From JANYCG01 sp031428695 (lineage in GTDB: Bacteria; Pseudomonadota; Gammaproteobacteria; Burkholderiales; Burkholderiaceae_C): a stretch of 24,864 nt of DNA. The stretch spans positions 1-24,864 of the forward strand of contig JANOYE010000039.1 in assembly GCA_031428695.1 (NCBI GenBank), in the 5' to 3' direction. A program made the position numbers and the translations under genes. Positions 8,601-17,296 of the stretch are shown piece by piece. The notes beneath the pieces were generated by a model. That model saw nothing but the letters and a program-made list of their open reading frames with translations, was not told the origin of the DNA and did not search any database. The stretch's first letter is position 1, and each line of letters opens with the position of its first letter.

Positions 8601-11600
8601 CAACCCCGTGACAGCCGGTGGCAGTGTCAGCGTTCGAGCAGGTGCGAGTTACAACCACGACGGCATCAACTTCACCCCCAATGTCCTGACGCCGTCCACC
8701 ATCAACGTGGCGGGTTTGACGGGAACCTCCGTCAACATCACCAACAACGGAACAGGCGCAGTCACCGCTTCGGGCAATCTGGTTGCCACCTTCGGCAACC
8801 TTTCCGTGAGCGCTGCAGACGGTACCGTGAGCGCGATGGGGGCACACACCTCGCAGGCGGCAAGCTCGTTCACGTCGAGCAGAAACACTGTGTCTTTGGG
8901 GACGATCACCACCGCCAACTCCAACGCCACGGTTTCGATTTCGGCGCAAAACGACATCGCCTTCCAATCCGTCACAGCCAATGGCGCCACCGCCAATGTC
9001 AGCATGACGTCGACGCAGGGCAGCATCAAAACCAGCCTCGACAACGCGGGTGCAGATATTTCCTCCGGCGGCACGGTTACTTTGACAGCCAATGACGCAA
9101 CGAATGGCGTGATTGGCGACGCCAGCTTCGCCCGGCCGATGGACATTGTGGCGGGGGCAACCAAGGCCGTAACTTTGTCGGCTGGTCGAAACATTGGTGA
9201 TTCCGGACGCGAAGTCAATGTTGACACCGGCGGCGTCATCAGTGCCACCAGTAATGGCGGCCGGTTCTTCGTTTCGGCTGAAACCATGGCGGGCGCTGCA
9301 AAAACCGTCACAGGCATCAAATTGTCTGCATCGGCCGCAGGTATGGGTGTTGCCGGGACCTCGACTTTTACTTCGCAGGACTTGTCTGTCAACGCCGTCA
9401 GTGACGGCAGCACAATCACCATTGGCGACGTTGTGCAGAGTGCCAATCGGTTAGACGAATTCCGCTTCACCGCATCCGGTTCTGGCCTGAACTTTGGCAA
9501 CGTCAACCTGGCGACGGCCACCGGTTTCAACCAGTTCTCTCTCTCCTCGAACGGTTCGTTGACGCAGACGGCGCCCGGCACCAACAACATTACCGCCGGG
9601 CGCATGAACCTTTCAGCCGGAACGGGGGATGTGAGCGTTGGCAATGTGACTGCCGCATCAGCGGTGATTTTGTCGCCCGCGAACGACAACAGCATTACGA
9701 TCAGCGGTGCCAATATCACCACGCGAAATTTGTTGGGTGACGCTGTCGACGTCAGCGGTGCCAATCTGGCGCTAGGGTTTGGCACCACAACGGAATCGGT
9801 CAGATCAACGGGTACCCGCAGGGGCAGAGCCAACAGCAGTTTCGACTCGGTGGCAGGTCAATATCCGCTGGATGAGTTGACACTGAACGCGTCGGGCAGC
9901 CTGAGCACTGCGTGGAGCGTCGCCAGTGCCACCTCCGCCCGATTGACCGGGACCGGCATCACCATAGGCGGTGCCGGGACCGTCAGCGGTGGCGCGTTTG
10001 TCAACCCGAGTTTTTATGTTGACGCAGTGAGCCTCTCAGCCGGGTCTGGCGCCTTGGCGGTTTCTGGCTTGGTTTCCGCAGCCGATGTCTCGGTCGACGG
10101 CGCAACTTTGAGCACTGGCATTGTCGCGGCCAGCCGGTTCCTGAATTTTGGCGACGCCGGCACGGCCTCCATCACAACCGGAACCTTGAGCGGCACCAGC
10201 GGCGTGACGCTCAACTCAGGCAGCTTCGCCACCGGCAACATCTCAACCGGCGGGTCGTTGAACATCACGGCCAACGCAACCGGCAGCCAGGTATTTGCCC
10301 CGTCGGTTGCGATGAACGCAAGCAATACCACCATAACAGCCTCCAATGGAATCAATTTGGGCTCCAACCTGACGGCACCAATCGTTACGCTGCGGGCCGC
10401 CACGGGCGACATCAACGCCAACCTGCAGGGCACAACCGGCTTGACGCTCAACACGGGCGGCAAGTTCGCGGTGGCGTCCACAGCCGCGCTGAATCGGTTG
10501 GATGTCACGGCAGACGGCATTGCAGCAGGTGCCGGATTGGGGTCAAACGTCAACTCCAACGGGGCCAACCAGTCGATGACGGTTGTCGGGCCGGCCAATG
10601 CCTTGGCCGTCAACTGGAGATCGACCACCGGCATCAATGAGTTTTACCGCGAGTCGTCTACGCTGGTCACCGACATGACAGTGTCCACCACTGGCGCACT
10701 CGGCGCAGGCAGCAGTGTGTTTGTATCGACCCCCGCTGCCAACATCACCACGCCGTCGGTCGCGCTCACCAGTGGATCGGTGCAGTTTGTCACCGGCGGG
10801 GACATCAACCTGACTTCGGTGACAACCAGCGGCACTGTGCACGCGAGCACCTCGGGCGTTGGCAAAAACATCAACGTCGAGCGAATTGTCTCGCTGGGCG
10901 GCAGCGTCAACCTCACAACCAGTTCGGGCAACATCGCCAAGGCAGGCAACCAGGCTTTGCAGATCGATGCCCGCTCCGCCCTTGGCGCGGCCAGTGGAAC
11001 GGTCACCCTGAGTGCTGACGGCGGCAGCATTGGCACGGGTGCGGCACCCCTGTTGACCAGTGGCGCGCTTTCGTTGAACCTGGGCGGCAGGAATGACATT
11101 GCGGTCGACGCGGCCCTCACGCCGGTCACCAACCTGTCCATCACGACCAGTGGCGGCGGCACCGGGGCAGTGGCAGTGACCAATGCCAACTATGCCGGTT
11201 TGAGCGTCACGCGCAGCGGCACAGACCTGGTGCTCAGCGGCGTCAACCCCACCCTGACGGGCTCTTTCGCTTTGTCCTCCACCGATGGCGGCATTCGGGT
11301 TGCCAGCGACATCCTCAACGTGACCAACCTCACATTGAACGCAGCCTACAACCAGGCCGCTACAGCTGATTTGTCCATTCAGGCCAGCGGCGGTCCGCGC
11401 ACCATTGCCGCAACCGGCCAGGTCTTGTTGCAGGCCGGCCGCGACGTGCTGGTGGTGGCAGACAATGTGGTGGCAGCGAGTGTCACCGTACAAGGCAATA
11501 CCACGTACCTGCAGGCCAACCGAAACGTTGAGATCACGGCAGGCACGGCTGTGGGTGCCAATGCACTGGTGCAGGGCGCCTACAACCAGGTCAATGCTGG

Positions 11601-14094
11601 CAACGACCTCAAGGTCACAGGCAACGGCGGCAGCGCCTTGATCAATGCCACCAGTACCTCCGGCCAAAACTTTCAGGCCAGCCATGACGTCTTGGTCACG
11701 GGCGGCTCGGCCGGCATTGCTGGCGCAACGGCGGGAATGACTTCTGCGGGCGCCCAATCGCTCACGATTGGCAACAACTTGATGCTCCAAGGTGGCGCAT
11801 CGGACGGCGCCACGGCGAAACTTCAGGCGGTCTTTTCACAGTCGTTCTCTCAGGGCGCCAACAACATCACAGTCGCCGGCGGCGCGGGCCTTGGCGCAAG
11901 CGCCTCCATCACCGGCACCTCGCAAAGTATCCCCTCCCCCACTGGGAATGTGACGGTGCAAGGCGGAACGGGCACCAATGCATTCGCCGAAATTGTGGCC
12001 ACCACATCGTCTCAAAACATCGGCAACCAGTGCATCAATTTCAATTGCCCGCCGCTGACCGATCAAATTGCGGTGCTGGGCGGCGCGGGTGTGGGGGCCT
12101 ACGCGTCCCTGCGCGCAGTTGGCAGCCAGACGCTGCGCACGGTTGGCGATGTCCGGGTCATCGGTGGCTCGGGCCTGGGTGCCAATGCCGAAATTCTGTC
12201 AACCGGCGCCGGGCAGAGCCAACGCATTGGTGAGAACAGCACCAGTTCCAACGTGCCAACCCAAAACATTCTGGTGCAAGCTGGTTTGGGAGGCACCGCC
12301 CGCATTCAGGCCACCGGCTCGCAGACTCTGGAGGCCGGTGCCAACATTTCCGTTATTGGCGGAACTGGCGCGAACATGACCGCTTCGATCGAATCAACCG
12401 CTGGTTTCCAAACCATTGGCAATGCGCGAAACGCCAACAGCAGCGTCAATCCAGGCGACAACATCGTCGTGAGGGGTGGCTCGGGCACCGGTGCTGCGGC
12501 ATGGATCAGGGCCGCTACCGGTCAGTCGGTCGACGCGGGTCAAAATATCAGCCTTGCTGGCGGCACGACCGGCGCGTTCGCGGAGATCTCCACGGCAGCG
12601 GGCTTCCAGACCGTCGGCAATCTCAACTCCACCTTCTCCTTTGACCAGACCGACCTGATCGCCCTGCAGGGTGGCACGGGCAACAATGCCTATGCAAAAA
12701 TTTCCTCCGGCGGCGGGCAGTCAGTTTCAAGCTCGACCGGCATCACGCTGGTGGGCGGCGCGGGTGACGCGTCTGGCGCAATGATCATCAACACGACGGC
12801 TGGCCAGACCGTCAACACGGTTGGCGCGCTGAACATCACCGGCGGCTCCGGGTCAGCGCCAGGGCTGAACGAAACCGGCATCCGCAACACCACGGGCGGC
12901 TTTCAATCGGTCAACGCAACGGCGGGCATCGTGATCACCGGGGGCGGCTTCGGTTCCGACACCTGGATCAAGGAGCAGGCCGCCGGTGGCAACCAAACCA
13001 TCAGCACGCAAGGCGCTTTGATATTGCAGGCGCCTACGGTAGGCGCTGGCATCACCAGCATTGAGTCAGGTACCGGCGGGCAATCCATCGTGGTGGGTGA
13101 CGTGATCGGCATCAGCAACAACGGCGGCACCAGCACGCGTATCACCTCGGGGGCCAATCAAAGTATCACGGCTGACGCCTTGTCGATCACCCTCGCGTCG
13201 ACAATTGGCGCAGCCACGCGGGCTGAGGTTTCTGCGGTTGGCAACCAGATCATTACTCTGAATGGCGGTGCGGCTCCAGCGACGCTGACAGTAGCCAATT
13301 TCAGCGGCGCGGCTGGTTCATCGGCCCGGTTGACAGCAGGTGGCACGCAGACCATCGCCATGAACTACTTCAACGCTGGGAAAATGCAGATCGGCGATGT
13401 GACTGCCCTGGGCGAATCGCTGGTTGGATCCGGTGGCGACCAAACCATTGTGGTGGGCGGTTTGACCATCCAAGGCGGCGCCACCGCAGCGGCCGCATCG
13501 AAACTCCTGGCCGGCACCCCGACCACGGGCACCATGCTGGTCAGCACGCTCAATGGGCCCATCGAGGTGCTGGCTGGCGCAGCGGGCTCGGCGTCCATGG
13601 ACCCACTTTTGCTCAGCGGCGTCTCCAATGGCTCGATTCTCATTGCCGGTGGCGCTGGCTCTACGGCATTCGCGAACGTCACCGCGGGCACCATTAACAT
13701 GGCCGCGACCAACGGCAACATGGCCGTGATTGGTGGCGGCGCACCTGCAACGGTGGTGGCAGCCAACCAATTCAACTTGGCCGCTTCGGGCGGCCTGGCA
13801 TTTACGCCGGGTGCGGCTGGCTCCAACATTTCAGCGCCCAATGGCGGCATCATCACGCTGGGTGGGCCGTGCACCGGCTGCGTTTCCGGGTTGATCGGGC
13901 CGTTCAATGTTTCGCAAGTGTTGCCGGTGGATCCGGTGGTCAATCCTGCGCTTTACGGCGCCTCGTCTTACTTGTATGTGCAGGATACCTTCCTCGCGCT
14001 CAATCAATACGACGAGTTTGGCGAGCTCATACTGGGCGAGGACGGATCGCTTCTTTATGGCAACCGCCGCCGTGGTTTGAACCAGTGTTATTGA
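5650..14094 (+). CDS. TpsA: giant filamentous-haemagglutinin-like exoprotein (two-partner secretion)
   Basis: A 2814-residue surface or secreted adhesin-type protein. The ATG at 5650 is chosen over an in-frame ATG at 5599 because GGAGGG lies 7 nt upstream and a signal peptide begins there (basic MAHTKSRPSVARR, hydrophobic core, cleavage after AQA at about 35). The TPS secretion domain covers about 40-160, with SNGRVFLINPNGIVVGAGA (NPNG turn at 120-123). The extension to about 470 includes the FAEVSGKKNLEFAGG and LLLDPLDILVS motifs seen in HMW-like proteins. The rest is Gly/Ala/Ser/Thr/Asn-rich beta-solenoid. About 21 Gln-initiated repeats lie at 1980-2628. The C-terminus (PCTGC at 2740-2744, final NQCY) resembles tethered HMW-type exoproteins. 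Only seven cysteines occur: 884, 891, 2128, 2133, 2741, 2744 and 2813. There is no VENN motif or CdiA-like toxin tail. It should be exported by the TpsB encoded downstream. Confidence 0.93.
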   Translation: MAHTKSRPSVARRGTALAVAIQLAFGPGINSIAQAGPVLPQGASVVNGQVNISNPTASSMQITASGGAIVNWRAFSIGAGGLVQIGLPSATSAMLNRVTGAEASQLLGALQSNGRVFLINPNGIVVGAGARIDTHSFVASTLDMADSDFLAGKLRFLAAPGAGSIRNDGVITAGPGGRIALIAPDIQNTGIIQAPGGQILLAAGRKLEISSLDFEGVTFEIQAPTDSVLNLGKLLADNGAVSAFAGSLRNSGEIRASRMLRDADGSIRLQGSNEVIITGDSVIRADGSGSGVAGGNIKIQSANGTTRVAGVVSATGADGKGGDIQLLGDRVAVETGARVDTSGSAGGGQILVGGDFQGTNTAVQNAKRVYVAADAQLKADATGNGDGGKVIVWADENTRYFGNLSVRGGASGGNGGFAEVSGKKNLEFAGGADLAAPAGQSGTLLLDPLDILVSTGGGILPSVVDQFSDFAGNVVTISPTKIAAINGSVVLQAERDIYFMDPVAMTAAGAGLTATAGGATFDSANGGQIFLNQNISTTGGAVTMRAVGISGAGTITTTGGAVDLMTSGTLSYSSAISSAGGAVKLTSTLGSVNDAQVDAGSGSIQVTGKTGIARTGNVNGTGVFTTTGDASFTTTQGGVLGIRATANTVNIAATGGAVSASVNAANRINASSSNSTVVLSNIGGPLRIGNVSSNSIVEFISSGGIEQAPGGLITTPFLDVLASNSAATTGSAAAPLRVALPAQSPTLDLRLEDQAAPAYVDLVGSPALSRLHLTGTVAGLGGTTITGASNLPVLALSNGGSVLNANATSSGGLMTGFVLSVSNGGLNSTILDLASANVSLSSQGPMALSNVVSTSLNANAAGPVTIGTATTTGASGIVVNAQKCNLSFSACTDVSPIAAGTLVAGGTGSIQLTSRDNGDISATNVSAVGGSVFVNAGSVYTNSSDRGPNFNKRFVTAGHINLGTVVAGGSFQAINRGAGNITIANPVTAGGSVSVRAGASYNHDGINFTPNVLTPSTINVAGLTGTSVNITNNGTGAVTASGNLVATFGNLSVSAADGTVSAMGAHTSQAASSFTSSRNTVSLGTITTANSNATVSISAQNDIAFQSVTANGATANVSMTSTQGSIKTSLDNAGADISSGGTVTLTANDATNGVIGDASFARPMDIVAGATKAVTLSAGRNIGDSGREVNVDTGGVISATSNGGRFFVSAETMAGAAKTVTGIKLSASAAGMGVAGTSTFTSQDLSVNAVSDGSTITIGDVVQSANRLDEFRFTASGSGLNFGNVNLATATGFNQFSLSSNGSLTQTAPGTNNITAGRMNLSAGTGDVSVGNVTAASAVILSPANDNSITISGANITTRNLLGDAVDVSGANLALGFGTTTESVRSTGTRRGRANSSFDSVAGQYPLDELTLNASGSLSTAWSVASATSARLTGTGITIGGAGTVSGGAFVNPSFYVDAVSLSAGSGALAVSGLVSAADVSVDGATLSTGIVAASRFLNFGDAGTASITTGTLSGTSGVTLNSGSFATGNISTGGSLNITANATGSQVFAPSVAMNASNTTITASNGINLGSNLTAPIVTLRAATGDINANLQGTTGLTLNTGGKFAVASTAALNRLDVTADGIAAGAGLGSNVNSNGANQSMTVVGPANALAVNWRSTTGINEFYRESSTLVTDMTVSTTGALGAGSSVFVSTPAANITTPSVALTSGSVQFVTGGDINLTSVTTSGTVHASTSGVGKNINVERIVSLGGSVNLTTSSGNIAKAGNQALQIDARSALGAASGTVTLSADGGSIGTGAAPLLTSGALSLNLGGRNDIAVDAALTPVTNLSITTSGGGTGAVAVTNANYAGLSVTRSGTDLVLSGVNPTLTGSFALSSTDGGIRVASDILNVTNLTLNAAYNQAATADLSIQASGGPRTIAATGQVLLQAGRDVLVVADNVVAASVTVQGNTTYLQANRNVEITAGTAVGANALVQGAYNQVNAGNDLKVTGNGGSALINATSTSGQNFQASHDVLVTGGSAGIAGATAGMTSAGAQSLTIGNNLMLQGGASDGATAKLQAVFSQSFSQGANNITVAGGAGLGASASITGTSQSIPSPTGNVTVQGGTGTNAFAEIVATTSSQNIGNQCINFNCPPLTDQIAVLGGAGVGAYASLRAVGSQTLRTVGDVRVIGGSGLGANAEILSTGAGQSQRIGENSTSSNVPTQNILVQAGLGGTARIQATGSQTLEAGANISVIGGTGANMTASIESTAGFQTIGNARNANSSVNPGDNIVVRGGSGTGAAAWIRAATGQSVDAGQNISLAGGTTGAFAEISTAAGFQTVGNLNSTFSFDQTDLIALQGGTGNNAYAKISSGGGQSVSSSTGITLVGGAGDASGAMIINTTAGQTVNTVGALNITGGSGSAPGLNETGIRNTTGGFQSVNATAGIVITGGGFGSDTWIKEQAAGGNQTISTQGALILQAPTVGAGITSIESGTGGQSIVVGDVIGISNNGGTSTRITSGANQSITADALSITLASTIGAATRAEVSAVGNQIITLNGGAAPATLTVANFSGAAGSSARLTAGGTQTIAMNYFNAGKMQIGDVTALGESLVGSGGDQTIVVGGLTIQGGATAAAASKLLAGTPTTGTMLVSTLNGPIEVLAGAAGSASMDPLLLSGVSNGSILIAGGAGSTAFANVTAGTINMAATNGNMAVIGGGAPATVVAANQFNLAASGGLAFTPGAAGSNISAPNGGIITLGGPCTGCVSGLIGPFNVSQVLPVDPVVNPALYGASSYLYVQDTFLALNQYDEFGELILGEDGSLLYGNRRRGLNQCY
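11587..13533 (+). repeat. About 21 Gln-initiated solenoid repeat units in TpsA (residues 1980-2628)
   Basis: Each unit is 26-38 residues and follows the pattern Q-[ST]-[ILV] ... [ND]-[IL]-x-[VL]-x-GG-x-G-x-x-A-x-A-x-I-x(4-7). Units are diverged at DNA level. In units covering residues 2122-2385 (nt 12013-12804) long and short forms alternate: long units carry QxIGN or QxVGN plus a variable 12-16-residue loop, and short units lack it. One long loop contains a Cys pair (QCINFNC). Confidence 0.8.
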
Positions 14095-14107
14095 AGGGCA
14101 CTTTGCA

Positions 14108-15613
14108 ATGACCGCCCAAACCATGCTCCATCGCACTCAGCGTTTCACGCCAATTCTGGCGGGATTATCCCGTCGGATAGATGCACTTGTGACCCCCGTG
14201 TTTTTCTTGTTGTTGGCCAGCTTTGTTTGGCCAGCAACCGCGCAACAACGTGCGGGTGAAATTCAGCATTTGCAGGGCATGGCCACGGCGCAGCAATCGG
14301 GTGGAACCTTGCGCTTCTTGGTGAAGGGCGACGCCATTGCGGAAGGCGATGTCATCACCACCACTGAAAAAGGTTTTGCCATTTTGGCTTTTTCAGACGG
14401 TGGAAAAATCACCTTGCGGCCCTCGTCCACGTTTGCCGTTGACAAATACGCGCACGATGCCGGCTCGGAGGTGGCCTTCATGCGGCTCATCAGAGGCGGC
14501 TTGCGTGCCGTGACGGGCCTCATCAACAAGCGCAGCCCCGGCGCTGTGCGTTTCACCACTTCCACCGCCACCATTGGTATCCGCGGAACCAGCTTTGACG
14601 CGCGCATTTGCGGTGAAGATTGCCGCCTGGAAGAGCGCGCTGCACAAGGCCGCCCCAACCCGCCCGTGGCAGTGCCGCCCGCAGACAGTGTGGTCGCCAG
14701 GGTTATCAGAGTGGATGGCGAGGCCACGGCGGTGCAAACTGGCAAACCCGCGCGCCCGCTGGAGCAGGGCTCGCCGCTGTATCCGGGCGACGAAATCAAA
14801 ACCGGCCCACAGGGCATTGCGGTATTGGGGTTTCGCGACCAGACGCGTTTGTCGTTGAACCCGCAGACCATCTTCCGCATCAATGGGTTCAGCTACAACC
14901 GGCCCAAAGAGCCCGAGGGTTTTGGTCTTCATCTCCTGAAAGGCGGCCTGCGTGTCTTTACCGGTTTGATCGCCAAGAAAGACCCGAAACTTGTCTTCAT
15001 CCAGACCAGAACCTCCACCATCGGCATCCGCGGCACCGGCATGGACATCAGTTGCGAAGGCCCCTGTGTAGACGCTTCAGTCGAGCCTACTTCCACCGGC
15101 AGCGAAGCAGGCGCGGCAGCGCTGATGCCCGAGCGGTCTGAAGGTCTTTTTATGCGCACCTGGCAGGGCACAACGTATTTCCAAGCAGCCTCCGGCGAGC
15201 TGGATGTGGTTTTGGACAGCACCGGATTCGTCGGGCCAGACAAAAACGCGCGCTTGCTGGCCAGTGCCCCCGAATTCATGCTGAACTTCGCCGCGCCCCG
15301 GCCAGATCAGATCGAGATGGACTGGGAGAATTTGTTTGGCACCCGAGTTTCTGCCATCGAAGACGGCCTGTACCTGTTTGTGCGCGATGGCCATGTGTCG
15401 CTTTCTGCAGCGCTTGCGCGCAGCGACTACGGCATTGGCGAGACCGGCTTCATTGGCGCTGACAACATTCCCCGAAGGCTTGAATCCGTGCCGCGGTTCA
15501 TCAGCGACGACCCTTTCCCCATTCCTGAATTGTTCACCCAAAGTGACACCCGCATCCTCCAGCTGTTTGGTGCGACCCTGGGCCAGCCTGGCCAGGACAT
15601 TTGCAGGCTCTGA
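14108..15613 (+). CDS. Exported protein with two tandem FecR domains, encoded within the TPS operon
   Basis: A 501-residue protein. The N-terminal signal peptide (Arg22-Arg23, hydrophobic 28-42, cleavage after ATA at 45) predicts periplasmic or outer location. FecR domain 1 (about 72-172): GDVITTTEKGFAILAFSDGG, GGLRAVTGLI, then TATIGIRGTSFD and C168GEDC172. FecR domain 2 (about 220-320) repeats the same layout: GDEIKTGPQGIAVLGF, GGLRVFTGLI, TSTIGIRGTGMD, C316EGPC320. The C-terminal 180 residues match nothing I recognise and end in DICRL (Cys499). It starts 13 nt after tpsA and ends 6 nt before tpsB. Unlike classical FecR there is no N-terminal sigma-regulator segment and no adjacent ECF sigma gene, so a structural or assembly role with TpsA/TpsB is more likely; this is inference. 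Confidence 0.87.
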   Translation: MTAQTMLHRTQRFTPILAGLSRRIDALVTPVFFLLLASFVWPATAQQRAGEIQHLQGMATAQQSGGTLRFLVKGDAIAEGDVITTTEKGFAILAFSDGGKITLRPSSTFAVDKYAHDAGSEVAFMRLIRGGLRAVTGLINKRSPGAVRFTTSTATIGIRGTSFDARICGEDCRLEERAAQGRPNPPVAVPPADSVVARVIRVDGEATAVQTGKPARPLEQGSPLYPGDEIKTGPQGIAVLGFRDQTRLSLNPQTIFRINGFSYNRPKEPEGFGLHLLKGGLRVFTGLIAKKDPKLVFIQTRTSTIGIRGTGMDISCEGPCVDASVEPTSTGSEAGAAALMPERSEGLFMRTWQGTTYFQAASGELDVVLDSTGFVGPDKNARLLASAPEFMLNFAAPRPDQIEMDWENLFGTRVSAIEDGLYLFVRDGHVSLSAALARSDYGIGETGFIGADNIPRRLESVPRFISDDPFPIPELFTQSDTRILQLFGATLGQPGQDICRL

Positions 15614-15619
15614 AATCGC

Positions 15620-17269
15620 ATGACCATGCTCCAAACTACCCTGCCAATTCGTTCAACCAGCCGTCTCGGAAATCGTTCGCTGCTAATGGTGGCGATGTCC
15701 CTGGCCGGACTCGGTGCTCCCGCCGTGATGGCCCAGACGGCCGCATCCACTGCAGCGCCAGCCGCGTTTTCAGTGGCCGAGCCCCGGCTGGAAATCAAAA
15801 AGTACCTCATTGATGGCGTCAACCCGATCAGCGCCGCTGAAACCACTCAGCTTCTTGCGCCCTTCACCGGCGAGCAGCAGGCGTTGAGCCAAATCGAACA
15901 AGCCGCGATGACGCTGGAAAAGGCGCTCAAAGCAGAAGGGTTTGTCTTTCACCGCGTCTTCGTGCCGGTGCAAAAACCCAAAGACGGCGAAGTGACCTTG
16001 CAGATCATCCAGTTCACGATCGACAAGGTCAACGTCTCTGGCAACGACAACTTCAGCACCGAGAACATTCGCCGCAGCATGCCAACCTTGCTGGAAGGCA
16101 GCGTGCCAGACATCCGTGACATTGGCGCTGACCTCACCGCCGCCAACTCAAACCCGGCCAAACATGTGACGGTAACCTTCAAAGAATCTGCCAAGCCAGA
16201 TTCAATCGACGCGGCGGTGAAAGTCAAAGACGCCAAACCGCTGAGTTATTTTGTCGGTTACACCGGAAATTTGCCCGCCTCAGGCAAGAACCCAGACGAC
16301 AGCATTTCCAGGGTGAGTGCCGGCTTTCAACATGCCAACTTGTTTGACCGCGACCATGTGGCGTCTTTCTCTTACACCACCGATCCCACCAAGATCGACA
16401 AAGTCACGCTCATTGGCGTGTATTACCAGTTCCCGGTTTACGGCCAGGGGCTGAACGTCTCGGCTTATTACACCAGCTCAGACATCAACTCAGGCGCCGC
16501 CGCGCCTGGCGGGCCAGACGTAACCGGGCGCGGCAAATTCCTGGGCGTGCGGCTGTCGAAATCCCTGCCGCGCACGGGGCCATTGTCCCAAACCATCAGC
16601 GTCGCGATAGATGACCGCCACTTTGAATCCACCCTGACCAACGCCATCCCCGGCCTGCCGGACCAAAACGTCGGCTCCCGCCCGTTGTCTGCGCGGTACA
16701 CGTTCCGGCGCGACGAGCCGTGGGGAAATTTTGGCGGCAATCTTGAATATGCCTTTAACCTCGAGGGCGGCACCGCCAACAACGAATTGAATTACCGGGG
16801 GCAAGTGTTGGCCCCAGCCGACCAAAAATGGCAGGCGTGGCGCTTCGGCCTCGACGGTAATTACCGCACCGACCAATGGCTTGTCTCTGGGCGCCTGCGC
16901 GGCCAAATCAGCAGCAACAGCCTCATTTCTGGCGAAAAATTCAGCCTGGGCGGCGCCAACTCAGTGAGGGGTTTTGCCGACGCGCGGGTGCGTGGTGATT
17001 CTGGTTACCTGGTGAACATTGAGGGCCTGGGCCCCGAGATGTGGGCGCCGCAATTGCGCCCAGTCTTGTTTCTGGACGGCGGCGAGGTGAATTCCAACGG
17101 GTTCCTGTCTGGCGTTAGAGAAAGTTTGTGGAGTCTCGGCGCCGGGCTGCGCTGGTCTTACCAAAAATTTGATTTTTCTGCCGACCTCGCCTATGTTTTG
17201 AAGGCTGACAGCGCTGAGACCGAAAAAAACCCACTCAGATTCCACCTGTCAGCGTTCTACCGCTTTTAA
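15620..17269 (+). CDS. TpsB: outer-membrane transporter of the ShlB/FhaC/HecB family
   Basis: A 549-residue Omp85-superfamily pore that secretes the TpsA partner across the outer membrane. Signal peptide about 1-38 (cleavage after VMA). POTRA-like domains occupy about 55-132 (LEIKKYLIDGVNPIS) and 133-205 (FTIDKVNVSGNDNFS). The 16-stranded barrel runs from about 208 to 549, with the conserved loop-6 motif VRGF at 449-452, the LFLDGGEV strand, and a C-terminal phenylalanine for BAM recognition. It contains no cysteine. It lies 6 nt after the FecR gene with a weak RBS; a second ATG (15626) is an alternative start. The operon order A-FecR-B differs from the common B-A order. Confidence 0.95.
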   Translation: MTMLQTTLPIRSTSRLGNRSLLMVAMSLAGLGAPAVMAQTAASTAAPAAFSVAEPRLEIKKYLIDGVNPISAAETTQLLAPFTGEQQALSQIEQAAMTLEKALKAEGFVFHRVFVPVQKPKDGEVTLQIIQFTIDKVNVSGNDNFSTENIRRSMPTLLEGSVPDIRDIGADLTAANSNPAKHVTVTFKESAKPDSIDAAVKVKDAKPLSYFVGYTGNLPASGKNPDDSISRVSAGFQHANLFDRDHVASFSYTTDPTKIDKVTLIGVYYQFPVYGQGLNVSAYYTSSDINSGAAAPGGPDVTGRGKFLGVRLSKSLPRTGPLSQTISVAIDDRHFESTLTNAIPGLPDQNVGSRPLSARYTFRRDEPWGNFGGNLEYAFNLEGGTANNELNYRGQVLAPADQKWQAWRFGLDGNYRTDQWLVSGRLRGQISSNSLISGEKFSLGGANSVRGFADARVRGDSGYLVNIEGLGPEMWAPQLRPVLFLDGGEVNSNGFLSGVRESLWSLGAGLRWSYQKFDFSADLAYVLKADSAETEKNPLRFHLSAFYRF

Positions 17270-17296
17270 TTCCACCCTATTCATGCGCCAGTCTTA

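Noticed and set aside
8649..11790. Long antisense reading frames (up to about 415 codons) opposite tpsA
   Set aside because: They arise from the Gly/Ala/Thr/Asn-rich codon pattern of the solenoid on the other strand, have no RBS, and show low-complexity or unrecognisable sequence. The plus frame has signal peptide, TPS domain and repeats.
11587..13533. CRISPR-like or simple tandem DNA repeat
   Set aside because: The repetition is at protein level with diverged DNA, variable spacing and an intact frame.
5650..14094. CdiA contact-dependent inhibition protein with toxin C-terminus
   Set aside because: No VENN motif, no pretoxin domain and no immunity gene follow; the C-terminus is of the cysteine-bearing HMW type, and FecR plus TpsB follow instead.
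14108..15613. FecR as anti-sigma regulator of an ECF sigma factor
   Set aside because: There is no ECF sigma gene nearby, no N-terminal cytoplasmic anti-sigma segment, and a cleavable signal peptide is predicted.
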